Positions 8,027-17,547 of a DNA stretch of 64,000 nt are shown here, in pieces (the first letter of the stretch is position 1; the number at the start of each line of letters is the position of its first letter). The position numbers were made by a program, and so were the translations under genes. The notes beneath the pieces are model-generated. The model did no database searches. It was not told the origin of the DNA and worked only from the letters and a program-made list of their open reading frames with translations. This stretch comes from Psychroflexus salis (GTDB taxonomy: Bacteria > Bacteroidota > Bacteroidia > Flavobacteriales > Flavobacteriaceae), in contig NZ_BMGL01000003.1 of NCBI RefSeq assembly GCF_014640175.1, positions 129,070 to 193,069 on the forward strand, given 5' to 3'.

Positions 8027-8882
8027 AACCCCTTCATACATCTTATTTATCTTTTCAATTTTGGTAGTTGCTTCATGCGATTATTTTGAAAGTGAAAATA
8101 CCCAAACAGCGGTAGCTAAAGTGGGTAATAAGTATTTATTTGAAGAAGATTTACCAAAGTTTTCTTCAGATTTAAGCACTAAAGAAGATAGTTTAGCAGC
8201 CGTAAAACGATATTTAAATGAATGGGCATTAACACAAATCATGCTAGAAAAAGCTAAATTTAACTTGCCGAAAGAACAACAAGCGAAGTATGATGAAATG
8301 GCAAAAGAATATAGGCAACAGTTATATATAAATGCTTATAAAGATGCTTTAATTGAAAAAAATTACGAATTAAATTATGATACAGCTAAAATTGAAGCCT
8401 ACTACAAAGCCAAAAAAGAAAATTTTAAATTAAAAGAAACATTACTTCAAATAAGATATTTAGCATTTCAATCTGATTTAAAGGACAAAAATGTAATAAA
8501 AACTAAATTTGAAAGTTTTACAACTAAAGATCAAGAGTTTTTAGAAGATAAGCGTCTTGAGTTTAAAAATTTCAATTTAAACGATAGCGTCTGGGTTAGG
8601 CTAGTAGATATTCAAAAAAAACTTCCTTCAATTAAAAGTAGTTTGGCAGATTTAGCAAACATAAGTACAAAACAAAAAATCGAAATATTTACTGATTCGT
8701 TACATACTTATATGCTTTTTATTAAAGACATTAAAAAGCAAAACCAAGTGCCACCCATGTCTTATTTAGCCCCTACCATTCAACAGATTTTAGAGAATAA
8801 GAAAAAACTAGAACTTAATAAACAAATAGAAAAAGATATAATTAATGATGCCATTCAAAATAATGAATACAAAATTTACTAA
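8019..8882 (+). CDS. SurA-like lipoprotein lacking a recognisable PPIase core
   Basis: The 287-residue product begins at a TTG overlapping the preceding gene by 8 bp; no suitable ATG exists and the signal peptide with lipobox (VVASC, Cys20) starts right there. Residues 30-125 look like a SurA N-terminal chaperone module (VAKVGNKYLFEEDLPKF, then helices). The following segment, where a parvulin domain would sit, starts LLQIRYLAFQ but lacks the clear HI and FGYH motifs of the neighbours, so catalysis is probably lost. Being membrane anchored, it may hold clients or partner the two soluble SurA-like proteins. It overlaps the next gene by 20 bp. Confidence 0.75.
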   Translation: MNKTPSYILFIFSILVVASCDYFESENTQTAVAKVGNKYLFEEDLPKFSSDLSTKEDSLAAVKRYLNEWALTQIMLEKAKFNLPKEQQAKYDEMAKEYRQQLYINAYKDALIEKNYELNYDTAKIEAYYKAKKENFKLKETLLQIRYLAFQSDLKDKNVIKTKFESFTTKDQEFLEDKRLEFKNFNLNDSVWVRLVDIQKKLPSIKSSLADLANISTKQKIEIFTDSLHTYMLFIKDIKKQNQVPPMSYLAPTIQQILENKKKLELNKQIEKDIINDAIQNNEYKIY

Positions 8883-10311
8883 AGTATTAACCTGTTTTAT
8901 TTTACTACTTTCCAGTATAAATGTTGTTTCGCAGGTTATTGTAGACGAGAAAGATAACTTAATAAAAGACCAAGACTCAATTGAACAAATTGAATTAAAA
9001 GTTGAAGCAAAAAGCAATAAGGTTCGATTAAAAATAGATGGAGTTGCTGCAGTTGTTGGTGAATATTTAATCATTGAAAGTGATATACAAAAATTACAAA
9101 TTGATGCTAAACAGCAAAATTTGCCAGCTTCGGAAATTACTTCTTGTAAAATGTTAGAGCGACTTATGGAAAACAAACTATTTGCTCACCATGCCTTACA
9201 AGATAGTATAATTGTTTCTGAAGAAATGATCATGTCTAGAACTCAACAACAAATTGCAGGAATTGTAGAACAAGTAGGAAGCGAAGAACGCTTGTTAGAG
9301 TTTTATGGAAAAGACGATATGGACGAAATACAGCAAGAACTTTTTGAACGGAATTTAGAAAGAGCTTTAGCTGAAGAAATGCAAGGCAGTGTGGTCGATG
9401 GAATTGAAGTAACTCCCGAAGAAACCCGTAATTTTTTTGAATCGATTCCTGAAGATGAAATTCCTTTTTTTGGAGATGAAGTAGAAGTTGCTCAAATTGT
9501 AATCGAGCCCCAAATTGGAGAAAAGCAGATTGAAGAAGTAGTAGCTAGACTTAACGAAATGCGTACTGAAATTTTAGAAGAAGGAGCATCGTTTACCGCC
9601 AAGGCTGTAATTTATTCTCAAGACGAAGGTTCTAGTAAAAGCGGTGGTAAATACACGCTTACGCGCAAAGATCAATTTGTAAAAGAATTTAAAGATGCCG
9701 CTTTTAGCTTAAATGAAGGTGAAATAAGTAAACCATTTAAAACAGAATTTGGCTACCATATATTAATGGTCGAAAAAATTAGAGGTCAACAGGTCGATGT
9801 TCGTCATATATTATTGTACCCAGAAGTTACTAGAGAAGCTATTGAAGAAGCAAAAACTAAAGCAGAAAAAATAAAGAAATCTTTAGATAATGATGAACTA
9901 AGTTTTGCTGATGCCGCTAGATCATTCTCCAACGAAAAGGAAACTAAGCAAAATGGCGGTCAGTTAATAAATAATGCTACAGGCGACAAACGTTTTGAAC
10001 TCGCTAAAATGGATACTGAATTGTATTCTAGAATATACAATTTAAATGAAGGTGAGACTTCTAGAGTAATTCAAGACGAAGACCGAACGGGTAAAGTTAG
10101 TTTTAAAATATTAACAGTTACTAAAAAAATTGACGAGCATAAAGCAGATTTTACTAAAGATTACCCTAGAATAAAGGAACTTGCACTAAAGCAAAAGCAA
10201 GTTAAAGAAATTGAACGTTGGAAAAGAATAAAGGTAAAAGACACGTATATTAAAATTAATGCCGACTACAAAAATTGCGAGTTTGTTAAAGAGTGGATGC
10301 AAAACTTATAA
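8863..10311 (+). CDS. SurA-type peptidyl-prolyl cis-trans isomerase
   Basis: From the ATG at 8863 the product has 482 residues, with signal peptide NTKFTKVLTCFILLLSSINV. An ATG at 8845 would place MMPFKI in front and is less likely. The helical SurA N-domain includes IDGVAAVVGEYLIIESDIQ and CKMLERLMENKLFAHHA. A parvulin domain follows in the middle (VEVAQIVIEP ... FGYHILMVEK) and a second degenerate one after VDVRHILLYPE. SurA helps deliver outer-membrane proteins to the BAM complex. It lies between the lipoprotein paralogue (20-bp overlap) and moxR (8-bp gap). Confidence 0.88.
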   Translation: MNTKFTKVLTCFILLLSSINVVSQVIVDEKDNLIKDQDSIEQIELKVEAKSNKVRLKIDGVAAVVGEYLIIESDIQKLQIDAKQQNLPASEITSCKMLERLMENKLFAHHALQDSIIVSEEMIMSRTQQQIAGIVEQVGSEERLLEFYGKDDMDEIQQELFERNLERALAEEMQGSVVDGIEVTPEETRNFFESIPEDEIPFFGDEVEVAQIVIEPQIGEKQIEEVVARLNEMRTEILEEGASFTAKAVIYSQDEGSSKSGGKYTLTRKDQFVKEFKDAAFSLNEGEISKPFKTEFGYHILMVEKIRGQQVDVRHILLYPEVTREAIEEAKTKAEKIKKSLDNDELSFADAARSFSNEKETKQNGGQLINNATGDKRFELAKMDTELYSRIYNLNEGETSRVIQDEDRTGKVSFKILTVTKKIDEHKADFTKDYPRIKELALKQKQVKEIERWKRIKVKDTYIKINADYKNCEFVKEWMQNL

Positions 10312-10319
10312 AATAAGAT

Positions 10320-11273
10320 ATGGAAGACGTTGCCAAAATAGATGAGTTAGTCCAAAAAAATAAAGCCTTAAAAACTGAAATTGCCAAAGTTATAGTAGGT
10401 CAAGAATTGGTGATAGACCAAGTTTTAAACGCAATTTTTTCAGGTGGTCACGCCTTACTAATTGGCGTTCCTGGTTTAGCTAAAACCTTATTGGTAAACA
10501 CCTTGTCAAAAGCTTTGGGTTTAGACTTTAAGCGAATTCAATTTACACCAGATTTAATGCCCAGCGATATTGTTGGTTCAGAAATATTAGACGAAAACAG
10601 AAACTTTAAATTTTTAAAAGGACCTATATTTGCCAACATTGTTTTGGCAGACGAAATTAACCGTACACCACCCAAAACGCAGGCAGCTCTTTTAGAAGCC
10701 ATGCAAGAAAAATCGGTTACTGTTGGTGGAAATAATTATACCTTACAAAAACCTTATTTTGTTTTAGCAACTCAAAATCCAATAGAGCAAGAAGGAACTT
10801 ATCCATTGCCCGAAGCACAATTAGACCGCTTTATGTTTGCTGTACAACTCACTTATCCGAGTTTTCAAGAAGAAGTTAATGTGGTAAAAGCAACAACACA
10901 AGATAAGGACTACCAGATAGATGCCTTGTTTAAAGCTCAAGAAATTATAGACTATCAAAAACTAATTCGAAGAATCCCAGTAGCCGATAATGTAATAGAG
11001 TATGCAGTAGGTTTAGTTGCAAAAACCCGTCCAAATGAATCTAGCGCAACTGAAATTGTAAAGGAATTTGTAGACTGGGGAGCAGGGCCAAGAGCTTCTC
11101 AAAACCTTATAATTGGAGCAAAAACACATGCGGCTTTAAATGGAAAATATTCACCAGATATAGAAGATGTAAAAGCAGTGGCAATTGGAATTTTAAGACA
11201 CCGCGTTTTAAAAAATTATAAAGCCGAAGCCGAAGGATTGAGTATAGAAAACATACTCGATAAATTACTTTAA
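10320..11273 (+). CDS. MoxR-family AAA+ ATPase
   Basis: This 317-residue AAA+ ATPase has Walker A GVPGLAKT (49-56), Walker B VLADEINR (108-115), a sensor-1 region LATQNPIEQEGTYPLPEAQ (149-167) and a C-terminal lid with GPRASQ. MoxR ATPases act as chaperones that mature or activate partner complexes, often with VWA-domain proteins. Here no VWA or DUF58 gene follows; instead it closes the SurA-like cluster, suggesting a role linked to envelope protein biogenesis. It starts 8 bp after the preceding stop. No clear terminator follows; the 250 bp up to aconitase are A+T-rich and hold no gene I can support. Confidence 0.9.
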   Translation: MEDVAKIDELVQKNKALKTEIAKVIVGQELVIDQVLNAIFSGGHALLIGVPGLAKTLLVNTLSKALGLDFKRIQFTPDLMPSDIVGSEILDENRNFKFLKGPIFANIVLADEINRTPPKTQAALLEAMQEKSVTVGGNNYTLQKPYFVLATQNPIEQEGTYPLPEAQLDRFMFAVQLTYPSFQEEVNVVKATTQDKDYQIDALFKAQEIIDYQKLIRRIPVADNVIEYAVGLVAKTRPNESSATEIVKEFVDWGAGPRASQNLIIGAKTHAALNGKYSPDIEDVKAVAIGILRHRVLKNYKAEAEGLSIENILDKLL

Positions 11274-11489
11274 CATTCAAAGTTTTAAGCAAATTATATA
11301 AAACCACTCTAAATTACATTTCTTTTTATGAGCGATACTTCAGTCTAGTCTAATAAAATATCAATTTCGCAAAATATAGAATTTAAAATGATGATTCATT
11401 AATTTATTTAAAAAAATAAAGCTTCTTATTTATTATTTCCTAGTTTTTATGATAATTTTAGAGATGTTTTAAAAATGCTACTTATTTTG

Positions 11490-11497
11490 TATTTTTG
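11490..11497 (+). promoter_or_regulatory. candidate -7 box of aconitase (TATTTTTG)
   Basis: An exact TAnnTTTG match 28 bp before the aconitase ATG. The -33 region has only a T-rich stretch (GTTTTA near 11466-11471), so this is a partial match. Confidence 0.5.
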
Positions 11498-11525
11498 TGA
11501 GCAATTACGATAAAAACAAAATAAT

Positions 11526-13790
11526 ATGGCATTTGATATTGATATGATTAAAAAGGTGTATCAAGACATGGATGAGCGTGTTAATAAAGCACGAGAAATT
11601 GTCGGAACACCACTTACACTTTCTGAAAAAATTCTTTACTCTCATTTGTGGGATGGAAATCCTTCCAAAATACTTGAAAGAGGAAAAGACTATGTAAACT
11701 TTGCCCCAGATCGTATCGCTTGTCAAGACGCCACTGCTCAAATGGCTCTTTTGCAATTTATGCAAGCTGGTAAAGATAAAGTGGCTGTTCCTACAACTGT
11801 TCACTGCGATCACTTAATTCAAGCAAAACAAGGTGCTGCAAAAGATTTACAACGTGCTAACGAAACATCAAACGAAGTTTTTGACTTTTTAGAATCGGTT
11901 TCAAATAAATACGGTATTGGTTTTTGGAAACCAGGAGCAGGAATCATTCACCAAGTAGTATTAGAAAATTATGCATTTCCTGGTGGAATGATGATAGGTA
12001 CCGATTCTCACACGGTTAATGCAGGTGGATTAGGTATGGTTGCTGTTGGTGTCGGTGGAGCTGATGCGGTAGACGTAATGGCTGGTATGCCATGGGAATT
12101 AAAATTCCCAAAACTAATAGGTGTAAAACTAACAGGAGATCCACAAGGTTGGACTGCTGCAAAAGATGTTATTTTAAAAGTGGCCCAAATTCTTACTGTT
12201 AAAGGTGGAACTGGTTGTATAGTAGAATATTTTGGTGAAGGTGCTAAAAATTTGTCTTGTACTGGAAAAGGTACAATCTGTAATATGGGTGCTGAAATTG
12301 GAGCAACTACTTCAACTTTTGGTTACGACGATTCTATGGAGCGTTTTTTAAGAGCAACTGATCGAAATGACATTGCTGATGAAGCTAATAAAATTAGAGA
12401 ACACCTAACTGGAGATCCTGAAGTATACAACGAACCCCACAAATATTTTGACCAAGTAATCGAAATTGATTTGTCTACATTGCGTCCCCACTTAAATGGA
12501 CCCTTTACGCCAGATTTAGCAACTCCTGTTGGAGAACTAGGCGAGAAAGCAAAGAAAAACGATTGGCCAATTAAAGTAGATTGGGGTTTAATCGGTTCGT
12601 GTACCAATTCTTCTTACGAAGATTTAACCAGAGCAGCTTCAATTGCTCAACAAGCTGTCGATAAAAAATTAAAGCCTAAATCAGATTTTGGAATTAACCC
12701 TGGTTCAGAACAAATTCGTTTTACGGCAGAACGCGATGGTTTATTAAAAGTATTCGAAGATTTAGGTGCTACATTGTTTACCAACGCATGCGGGCCATGT
12801 ATTGGACAGTGGGACAGAAGCGACCGAAAAGGAGATGAGAAAAATACCATTGTACATTCATTCAACCGAAATTTTTCTAAACGTGCCGATGGAAATCCAA
12901 ATACACACGCTTTTGTAGGTTCACCAGAAATGGTTGCTGCTATTGCAATCTCTGGTAGATTGGATTTCGACCCAATGAACGATACTTTAATTAATGAAGA
13001 TGGCGAAGAAGTAAAGTTAGACCCACCAAAGGGTATTGAATTACCACCACTAGGTTTCGATGTAAAAGATAATGGATATGTTGAGCCTGTAAAAGATGGT
13101 AGTAAAGTAAATATTAAAGTTGCAGAAGATTCTAATCGTTTACAACTTCTTGAGCCATTCGATCCTTGGGATGGTAAAAACTTAATGGGTGCCAAACTCT
13201 TGATAAAAGCGCACGGAAAATGTACTACAGATCATATCTCTATGGCTGGACCTTGGTTAAAATACCGTGGTCACTTAGATAATATTTCAGATAACTGTTT
13301 AATTGGGGCTGTTAATGCTTTTAATAAACAAACTAATTTTGTGAAAAGCCAAATTACAGGCGAATATGATGCCGTGCCTAAAACACAACGTCAATATAAA
13401 GCTGAAGGAATTCCTACTGTAGTAGTTGGCGATCATAATTATGGAGAAGGTTCATCTCGTGAGCATGCAGCAATGGAACCTAGACACCTTGGTGTTCGCG
13501 TGGTTTTAGTAAAATCTTTTGCAAGAATTCACGAAACAAACTTGAAGAAACAAGGTATGTTAGGAATTACTTTTCAAAATGAAAACGATTATGATTTAAT
13601 TCAAGAAGATGATACATTCAACTTTATTGATTTAGAAAATTTCGCAGAAGATAAGCCTTTAACCATCGAAATTGAACACAAAGACGGTTCTAAAGACACT
13701 ATTAAAGCAAACCATACTTACAACGAAACACAAATTGGTTGGTTTAAAGAAGGATCTGCTTTAAATATGATTAAAAAAATGAATAAGTAA
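11526..13790 (+). CDS. acn: aconitate hydratase (mitochondrial-type)
   Basis: The 754-residue enzyme isomerises citrate to isocitrate through cis-aconitate in the TCA cycle. The three cysteines that ligate the 4Fe-4S cluster are present: Cys359 in [11 protein letters not shown] and Cys422/Cys425 in ACGPCIGQW. Substrate-binding segments TTVHCDHL (90-97) and GTDSHTVN (158-165) precede them, and the C-terminal swivelling domain carries [15 protein letters not shown]. Length and order match the eukaryotic mitochondrial type rather than the longer IRP-like AcnA or the rearranged AcnB. It is monocistronic, with a strong terminator at 13812-13845. Confidence 0.95.
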   Translation: MAFDIDMIKKVYQDMDERVNKAREIVGTPLTLSEKILYSHLWDGNPSKILERGKDYVNFAPDRIACQDATAQMALLQFMQAGKDKVAVPTTVHCDHLIQAKQGAAKDLQRANETSNEVFDFLESVSNKYGIGFWKPGAGIIHQVVLENYAFPGGMMIGTDSHTVNAGGLGMVAVGVGGADAVDVMAGMPWELKFPKLIGVKLTGDPQGWTAAKDVILKVAQILTVKGGTGCIVEYFGEGAKNLSCTGKGTICNMGAEIGATTSTFGYDDSMERFLRATDRNDIADEANKIREHLTGDPEVYNEPHKYFDQVIEIDLSTLRPHLNGPFTPDLATPVGELGEKAKKNDWPIKVDWGLIGSCTNSSYEDLTRAASIAQQAVDKKLKPKSDFGINPGSEQIRFTAERDGLLKVFEDLGATLFTNACGPCIGQWDRSDRKGDEKNTIVHSFNRNFSKRADGNPNTHAFVGSPEMVAAIAISGRLDFDPMNDTLINEDGEEVKLDPPKGIELPPLGFDVKDNGYVEPVKDGSKVNIKVAEDSNRLQLLEPFDPWDGKNLMGAKLLIKAHGKCTTDHISMAGPWLKYRGHLDNISDNCLIGAVNAFNKQTNFVKSQITGEYDAVPKTQRQYKAEGIPTVVVGDHNYGEGSSREHAAMEPRHLGVRVVLVKSFARIHETNLKKQGMLGITFQNENDYDLIQEDDTFNFIDLENFAEDKPLTIEIEHKDGSKDTIKANHTYNETQIGWFKEGSALNMIKKMNK

Positions 13791-13811
13791 AACCTTTTTA
13801 AAAGTTTATTA

Positions 13812-13845
13812 AAGCCGCTTCATTTTTGAAGTGGCTTTTTTATTT
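13812..13845 (+). terminator. intrinsic terminator of aconitase
   Basis: AAAGCCGCTTCA and TGAAGTGGCTTT arms with a short T-rich loop (one G-T pair), followed by a T run. Confidence 0.85.
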
Positions 13846-13958
13846 AGTACTGAACAAAAATGAATGTGTTAAATTGATGCTTAATTCCTGTACACATGAG
13901 CAGGCTTACCAATTATAATCAATAATTTTGACATTTTAATAACTGAATATTATACTTA

Positions 13959-14684
13959 ATGAGAATCATTCCCGCTATAGATATTATTGAAGGTAAATGT
14001 GTTCGTTTAACTAAAGGCGACTACAATACCAAAAAAATTTATAATGAAGATCCGATTGAAGTGGCTAAATCATTTGAAGCTGCTGGAATTGAATATCTAC
14101 ATCTAGTCGATTTAGATGGAGCGAAATCAAACCACATTGTTAACTATAAAATTTTAGAAAAAATTGCATCAAAAACTAATTTAAGTATTGATTTTGGTGG
14201 AGGTTTAAAAACAGATAAAGACTTACAAATTGCATTTAATTCGGGTGCAAATCAAATTACTGGTGGTAGCATTGCTGTAAAAAAACCATCTGTTTTCGAA
14301 AGTTGGTTAAAGCAATATGGAAGTGATAAAATAATTCTTGGTGCCGATTGCAAAGACGAAAAAATTGCCGTGAGCGGTTGGCAAGAAGAAAGTGAATTAG
14401 ATGTAATTCCTTTTATTGAAGAATATCATCAAAAAGGAGCAGCTTACGTAATTTGTACCGATATTTCGAAAGACGGAATGCTTAAAGGACCATCAGTTGA
14501 ATTGTATCAGAAAATACTTCTGCATTTACCAAATATAAAATTAATTGCATCTGGTGGAATTTCAACGATAGATGAATTTCCAAAACTTCAAGAAATGGGT
14601 TGTGAAGGAGTAATTCTTGGTAAAGCTATTTATGAAAATAGAATTAGTTTAAAACAAATTGAAGCATTTATTGTTGGGAAATGA
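13959..14684 (+). CDS. hisA: phosphoribosyl-formimino-AICAR ribotide isomerase
   Basis: HisA is the TIM-barrel ProFAR isomerase, fourth step of histidine synthesis. The 241-residue protein shows the N-terminal catalytic Asp in [14 protein letters not shown] (Asp8), the phosphate-binding FGGGLK, the second catalytic Asp region [14 protein letters not shown] and IASGGIS. Length is normal. It is the first gene of a truncated his cluster: hisG, hisD, hisC, hisB and hisH are not immediately upstream, where the aconitase gene and its terminator lie instead. HisF begins 85 bp downstream. Confidence 0.95.
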   Translation: MRIIPAIDIIEGKCVRLTKGDYNTKKIYNEDPIEVAKSFEAAGIEYLHLVDLDGAKSNHIVNYKILEKIASKTNLSIDFGGGLKTDKDLQIAFNSGANQITGGSIAVKKPSVFESWLKQYGSDKIILGADCKDEKIAVSGWQEESELDVIPFIEEYHQKGAAYVICTDISKDGMLKGPSVELYQKILLHLPNIKLIASGGISTIDEFPKLQEMGCEGVILGKAIYENRISLKQIEAFIVGK

Positions 14685-14769
14685 GAAATTAGAAGTGAGA
14701 AAACAATCTAGAAATATTTACCAAAACTACCAACTAAAGACTAATAGCTAAAACCGCAAACTTTTAAAA
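14685..14769. repeat. junk-like spacer with dispersed short repeat between hisA and hisF
   Basis: This 85-bp spacer interrupts an otherwise tight operon and is rich in CTA/TAA words. CTACCAACTAAAGACTA at 14727-14743 matches CTACCAACTAAAAACTA at 61386-61402 in 16 of 17 positions. No gene or hairpin was recognised. Confidence 0.4.
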
Positions 14770-15525
14770 ATGCAAACCAAACGAATTATACCTTGTTTAG
14801 ATATTAAAAACGGAAGAACTGTAAAAGGAATTAACTTTGAAGATCTTCGTGATGCTGGAGATCCTGTAGATTTAGCAGAAATTTATTCAGAACAAGGTGC
14901 AGACGAATTGGTTTTTTTAGATATTTCTGCAACCGAAGAAAGAAGAAAAACGCTCGCTAAATTGGTCGAGCGCGTTGCTGAACGAATTAACATTCCATTT
15001 ACCGTTGGAGGTGGAATTTCGACTATTGAAGATGTAAGTATCTTGCTAAATTCGGGTGCAGACAAAGTTTCTATCAATTCTGCTGCTGTAAAAAATCCAG
15101 ATTTAATTACCCAGATTTCTAACCGGTTCGGAAATCAATGTGTCGTAGTGGCCATCGATGCAAAAGAAGTAAACGAACAATGGAAAGTGCATTTGGTAGG
15201 AGGAAAGCAAGCCACCGAAATCGATTTGTTTGATTGGGCCATAAAAGTTGAAAAATTAGGTGCTGGAGAAATACTTTTTACATCAATGAATAACGATGGG
15301 ACCAAAGCCGGTTTTGCTAACCAAGCTTTAGCCAAGCTTTCTACTTTGGTTAATATTCCCGTAATTGCTTCAGGTGGAGCTGGAAACAAAAAGCATTTTT
15401 TAGAAGCTTTTCAACAAGGTAATGCAGATGCAGCCCTAGCGGCAAGCGTTTTTCATTTTAAAGAAATTGAAATTCCTGAATTAAAACAATACTTATCTAC
15501 TAATACCATACAAGTTAGAATATGA
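14770..15525 (+). CDS. hisF: imidazole glycerol phosphate synthase subunit HisF
   Basis: The 251-residue cyclase subunit of IGP synthase makes imidazole glycerol phosphate and AICAR from PRFAR and ammonia. The catalytic Asp11 sits in [14 protein letters not shown], and the second catalytic Asp is in VVAIDAKEV near residue 130. Phosphate-binding VGGGIST and IASGGAG are present. It is homologous to HisA, consistent with the shared half-barrel ancestry. Its glutaminase partner HisH is not encoded in this window. Its stop overlaps the hisIE ATG by 4 bp, so the two genes are translationally coupled. Confidence 0.95.
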   Translation: MQTKRIIPCLDIKNGRTVKGINFEDLRDAGDPVDLAEIYSEQGADELVFLDISATEERRKTLAKLVERVAERINIPFTVGGGISTIEDVSILLNSGADKVSINSAAVKNPDLITQISNRFGNQCVVVAIDAKEVNEQWKVHLVGGKQATEIDLFDWAIKVEKLGAGEILFTSMNNDGTKAGFANQALAKLSTLVNIPVIASGGAGNKKHFLEAFQQGNADAALAASVFHFKEIEIPELKQYLSTNTIQVRI

Positions 15526-16130
15526 ACATACTAAATCAAGCTGATTTCAAAAAAAATGAAAATGGATTATTGCCAGCTATAATTCAAGATTCTGAAACTA
15601 AAAATGTATTAATGTTAGGATACATGAATCATGATGCTTTAAAAAAGACCTTAGCAACTAAAGTAGTTACTTTTTTTAGCCGAAGTAAAAATAGATTGTG
15701 GACCAAAGGTGAAGAAAGTGGAAATACCCTGGAGCTTAAAGATATTCAATTAGATTGCGACCAAGATACTTTTTTGGTTCAAGTGAAACCGATAGGGCCA
15801 ACCTGTCACAAGGGGACAGATACTTGCTGGGGCGAAAAGAACGAAACTAATTTCGGGTTTTTAAGTAAGCTTGAAAATACAATTGAACAACGAAGAAATT
15901 CGGCATCGAAAGAAAGCTATGTAGCTGATTTATTTGAAAAAGGAATTAATAAAATTGCTCAAAAAGTAGGCGAAGAAGCAGTTGAAGTGGTTATTGAAGC
16001 CAAAGATAATCAGGATGATTTATTTTTAAATGAAAGTGCTGATTTACTATTTCACTATTTAATTTTACTACAAGCAAAAGCTTTTAAATTAAAGGATGTA
16101 GAACGCATACTTAAATTGCGAGAAAAGTAA
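15522..16130 (+). CDS. hisIE: bifunctional phosphoribosyl-AMP cyclohydrolase / phosphoribosyl-ATP pyrophosphatase
   Basis: This 202-residue fusion performs steps two and three of histidine synthesis. The HisI domain (about 1-115) holds [30 protein letters not shown] and the metal-binding Asp/Cys segment LDCDQDTFL ... [12 protein letters not shown]. The HisE domain (about 120-202) holds [30 protein letters not shown] with the acidic metal ligands. Its length is typical of the fused form. It overlaps hisF by 4 bp and ends the cluster; no obvious terminator hairpin follows. Confidence 0.95.
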   Translation: MNILNQADFKKNENGLLPAIIQDSETKNVLMLGYMNHDALKKTLATKVVTFFSRSKNRLWTKGEESGNTLELKDIQLDCDQDTFLVQVKPIGPTCHKGTDTCWGEKNETNFGFLSKLENTIEQRRNSASKESYVADLFEKGINKIAQKVGEEAVEVVIEAKDNQDDLFLNESADLLFHYLILLQAKAFKLKDVERILKLREK

Positions 16131-16374
16131 TATTAATTATTTTGCTTGTTGAAAGTATTATAAATATGGCTAATAATGCCTTTTTATCATTTTTTGGTTA
16201 GCTTTTAGTGACTTTAAAACTGAAGGTGTTATTGTTAGCAATAGTAAGAATCTAAGCAGAGGTGAAGTGTTATTTATTTTTTTTTCTGAATAACATATGA
16301 ATAGATTATAATTGAAACATACAATACAGTAATAATTTATAAATAAAGCCCTAATCTTGCGCTGTAGTATTTTG

Positions 16375-16382
16375 TATATTTG
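16375..16382 (+). promoter_or_regulatory. -7 box TATATTTG immediately before tatA
   Basis: An exact TAnnTTTG match ends 4 bp before the ATG at 16387. A TTG at 16357-16359 is only 15 bp upstream, shorter than usual. If functional, the transcript would be leaderless. Confidence 0.4.
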
Positions 16383-16386
16383 CCAC

Positions 16387-16674
16387 ATGAATATAGTATA
16401 CTTTATAAGTGGTGGCGAAATTGCTATTATTTTATTAATAGTGGTTATGGTGTTTGGAGCAGATAAAATTCCAGATATTGCTAGGAATTTAGGTAAAGCT
16501 GCAAAATCTGTTAAAAACGCTACAGACGACATTAAATATGAAATTACTAAATCTTCTGAACAGACTACTAAGGAGATGAATAAAGTTGATATTACCAAAC
16601 AAATCGACCAAGAAGCTACAAAAGTTAAAGAAGATATCGACGAAATAACAGGTCCTATAAAACGCCGATTTTAA
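16387..16674 (+). CDS. tatA: Sec-independent translocase protein TatA/E
   Basis: The 95-residue protein has one N-terminal membrane helix (IVYFISGGEIAIILLIVVMVFG), then the amphipathic hinge helix ADKIPDIARNLGKAAKSVKNA, the hallmark of TatA, and a charged C-terminal tail. TatA oligomers form the pore through which folded twin-arginine substrates cross the inner membrane. The ATG at 16387 is chosen because upstream codons would add a non-membrane segment (MRCSILYICH). TatB/TatC are not nearby. The DUF2892 gene starts directly after its stop. Confidence 0.9.
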   Translation: MNIVYFISGGEIAIILLIVVMVFGADKIPDIARNLGKAAKSVKNATDDIKYEITKSSEQTTKEMNKVDITKQIDQEATKVKEDIDEITGPIKRRF

Positions 16675-16893
16675 ATGAAATTAAAACATAACATAGGTAA
16701 GTTAGACCGTGCTTTACGAACCCTGCTTGCTATCGGTATTGCTTTGTTATATTTATTTGATATAATTACGGGCAAACTAGGCATTAGTTTAATGCTTTTT
16801 GCCATCGTTTTATTAATTACTAGCTTATTAAACTTTTGTCCGTTGTACCGTATTTTCAGATTTAATTCTTGTAAATTCGATCCTAAATCATAA
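16675..16893 (+). CDS. DUF2892 small inner-membrane protein
   Basis: The 72-residue product starts MKLKHNIGKLDRALRTLLAIGIALLYLF, followed by a second hydrophobic helix and FCPLYRIFRFNSC. This is the pattern of DUF2892 (YgaP C-terminal-like) proteins: two membrane helices with a conserved N-D-R motif and a C-P pair. The ATG directly follows the tatA stop, so it is cotranscribed. Its role is unknown; relatives are sometimes fused to rhodanese domains. Confidence 0.75.
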   Translation: MKLKHNIGKLDRALRTLLAIGIALLYLFDIITGKLGISLMLFAIVLLITSLLNFCPLYRIFRFNSCKFDPKS

Positions 16894-16894
16894 T

Positions 16895-16915
16895 TAGAGT
16901 ATTTATTTTACTCTA
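16895..16915. terminator. weak hairpin between convergent genes
   Basis: TAGAGTA and TACTCTA arms with a 7-nt T-rich loop span the 9-bp gap between the DUF2892 gene and the O-methyltransferase gene, enclosing the latter's stop. The flanking T runs are short. Confidence 0.35.
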
Positions 16916-17547
16916 GTTAATGTTAAACCATCTCGAATAGGAAGTAAAATAGACTCTACAGCTTCATGTTCATTAATATATGCATTATAGCTTAACAGTG
17001 CCGCAGTATCTAAGTCTTTAGGGTTTAATTCTTCTACCACTTTACCACTCCAAAGTACATTATCTGAAAGTATTAAAGCACCTGGATTACACATGGGTAG
17101 AATTAAATCGAAATAATTTTTGTAATTAATTTTATCTGCATCAATAAAAACTAAATCGAACTTTTTATCAAGTTTTGTAATGATGTTTAACGCATTGCCA
17201 ACATGTTGAATTATTTGTAAACCATAATCAGATTCATCAAAATACTTACGTTGCAAATCTTCTAATTCTTCATTTTTATCGATGGTGTGTAATTCTCCAT
17301 CTGCTTGTAAACCTTCAACAAGAGAGAGGGCTGAATAACCTGTATAAGTTCCAATTTCTAAAATATATTTTGGAGCTTTTAATTTAGAAATCATACTTAA
17401 TAATCTTCCCTGGAAATGTCCGCTTAACATGCGTGGTTGTAAAACTTTTTGCCAAGTTTCGCGTTGTAAATTTTCAAGTAATTTGGGCTCTTTCATGCTG
17501 TGCATTTCAGCATAATTTTCAATTTTTTCTGGTAAAAAATGCATCAT
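16903..17547 (-). CDS. O-methyltransferase (class I SAM-dependent, catechol/caffeoyl-CoA type)
   Basis: The 214-residue protein has the methyltransferase-3 fold: SAM motif I LEIGTYTGYSALSLVEGL, acidic motif II ELHTIDKNEE, metal/substrate motif DLVFIDADKINY and ILSDNVLWSGKV. Such enzymes methylate catechols or CoA esters using a divalent metal. It is the third gene of a minus-strand cluster; its ATG overlaps the upstream amidohydrolase stop by 4 bp, so its substrate may come from the same pathway. The actual substrate cannot be read from sequence. Confidence 0.85.
   Translation of the reverse strand: MMHFLPEKIENYAEMHSMKEPKLLENLQRETWQKVLQPRMLSGHFQGRLLSMISKLKAPKYILEIGTYTGYSALSLVEGLQADGELHTIDKNEELEDLQRKYFDESDYGLQIIQHVGNALNIITKLDKKFDLVFIDADKINYKNYFDLILPMCNPGALILSDNVLWSGKVVEELNPKDLDTAALLSYNAYINEHEAVESILLPIRDGLTLTRVK

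Noticed and set aside
12647-13195. Long open frame (182 codons) on the minus strand inside aconitase
   Set aside because: Low-complexity Ser/Pro/Phe-rich translation, fully antisense to a conserved enzyme, no start signals; a frame shadow.
13928-13956. TTGACA-N17-TATACT, a textbook E. coli-type promoter before hisA
   Set aside because: The -10 ends 2 bp before the ATG, so transcription would start inside hisA; in this phylum the TAnnTTTG type is used. Probably chance in A+T-rich DNA.
16357-16386. N-terminal extension of tatA (MRCSILYICH)
   Set aside because: Places residues before the TatA membrane helix and would start upstream of the promoter box.
16170-16598. 142-codon minus-strand frame overlapping tatA
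   Set aside because: Antisense to tatA; the hydrophobic stretches mirror the TatA helix and no family is recognisable.
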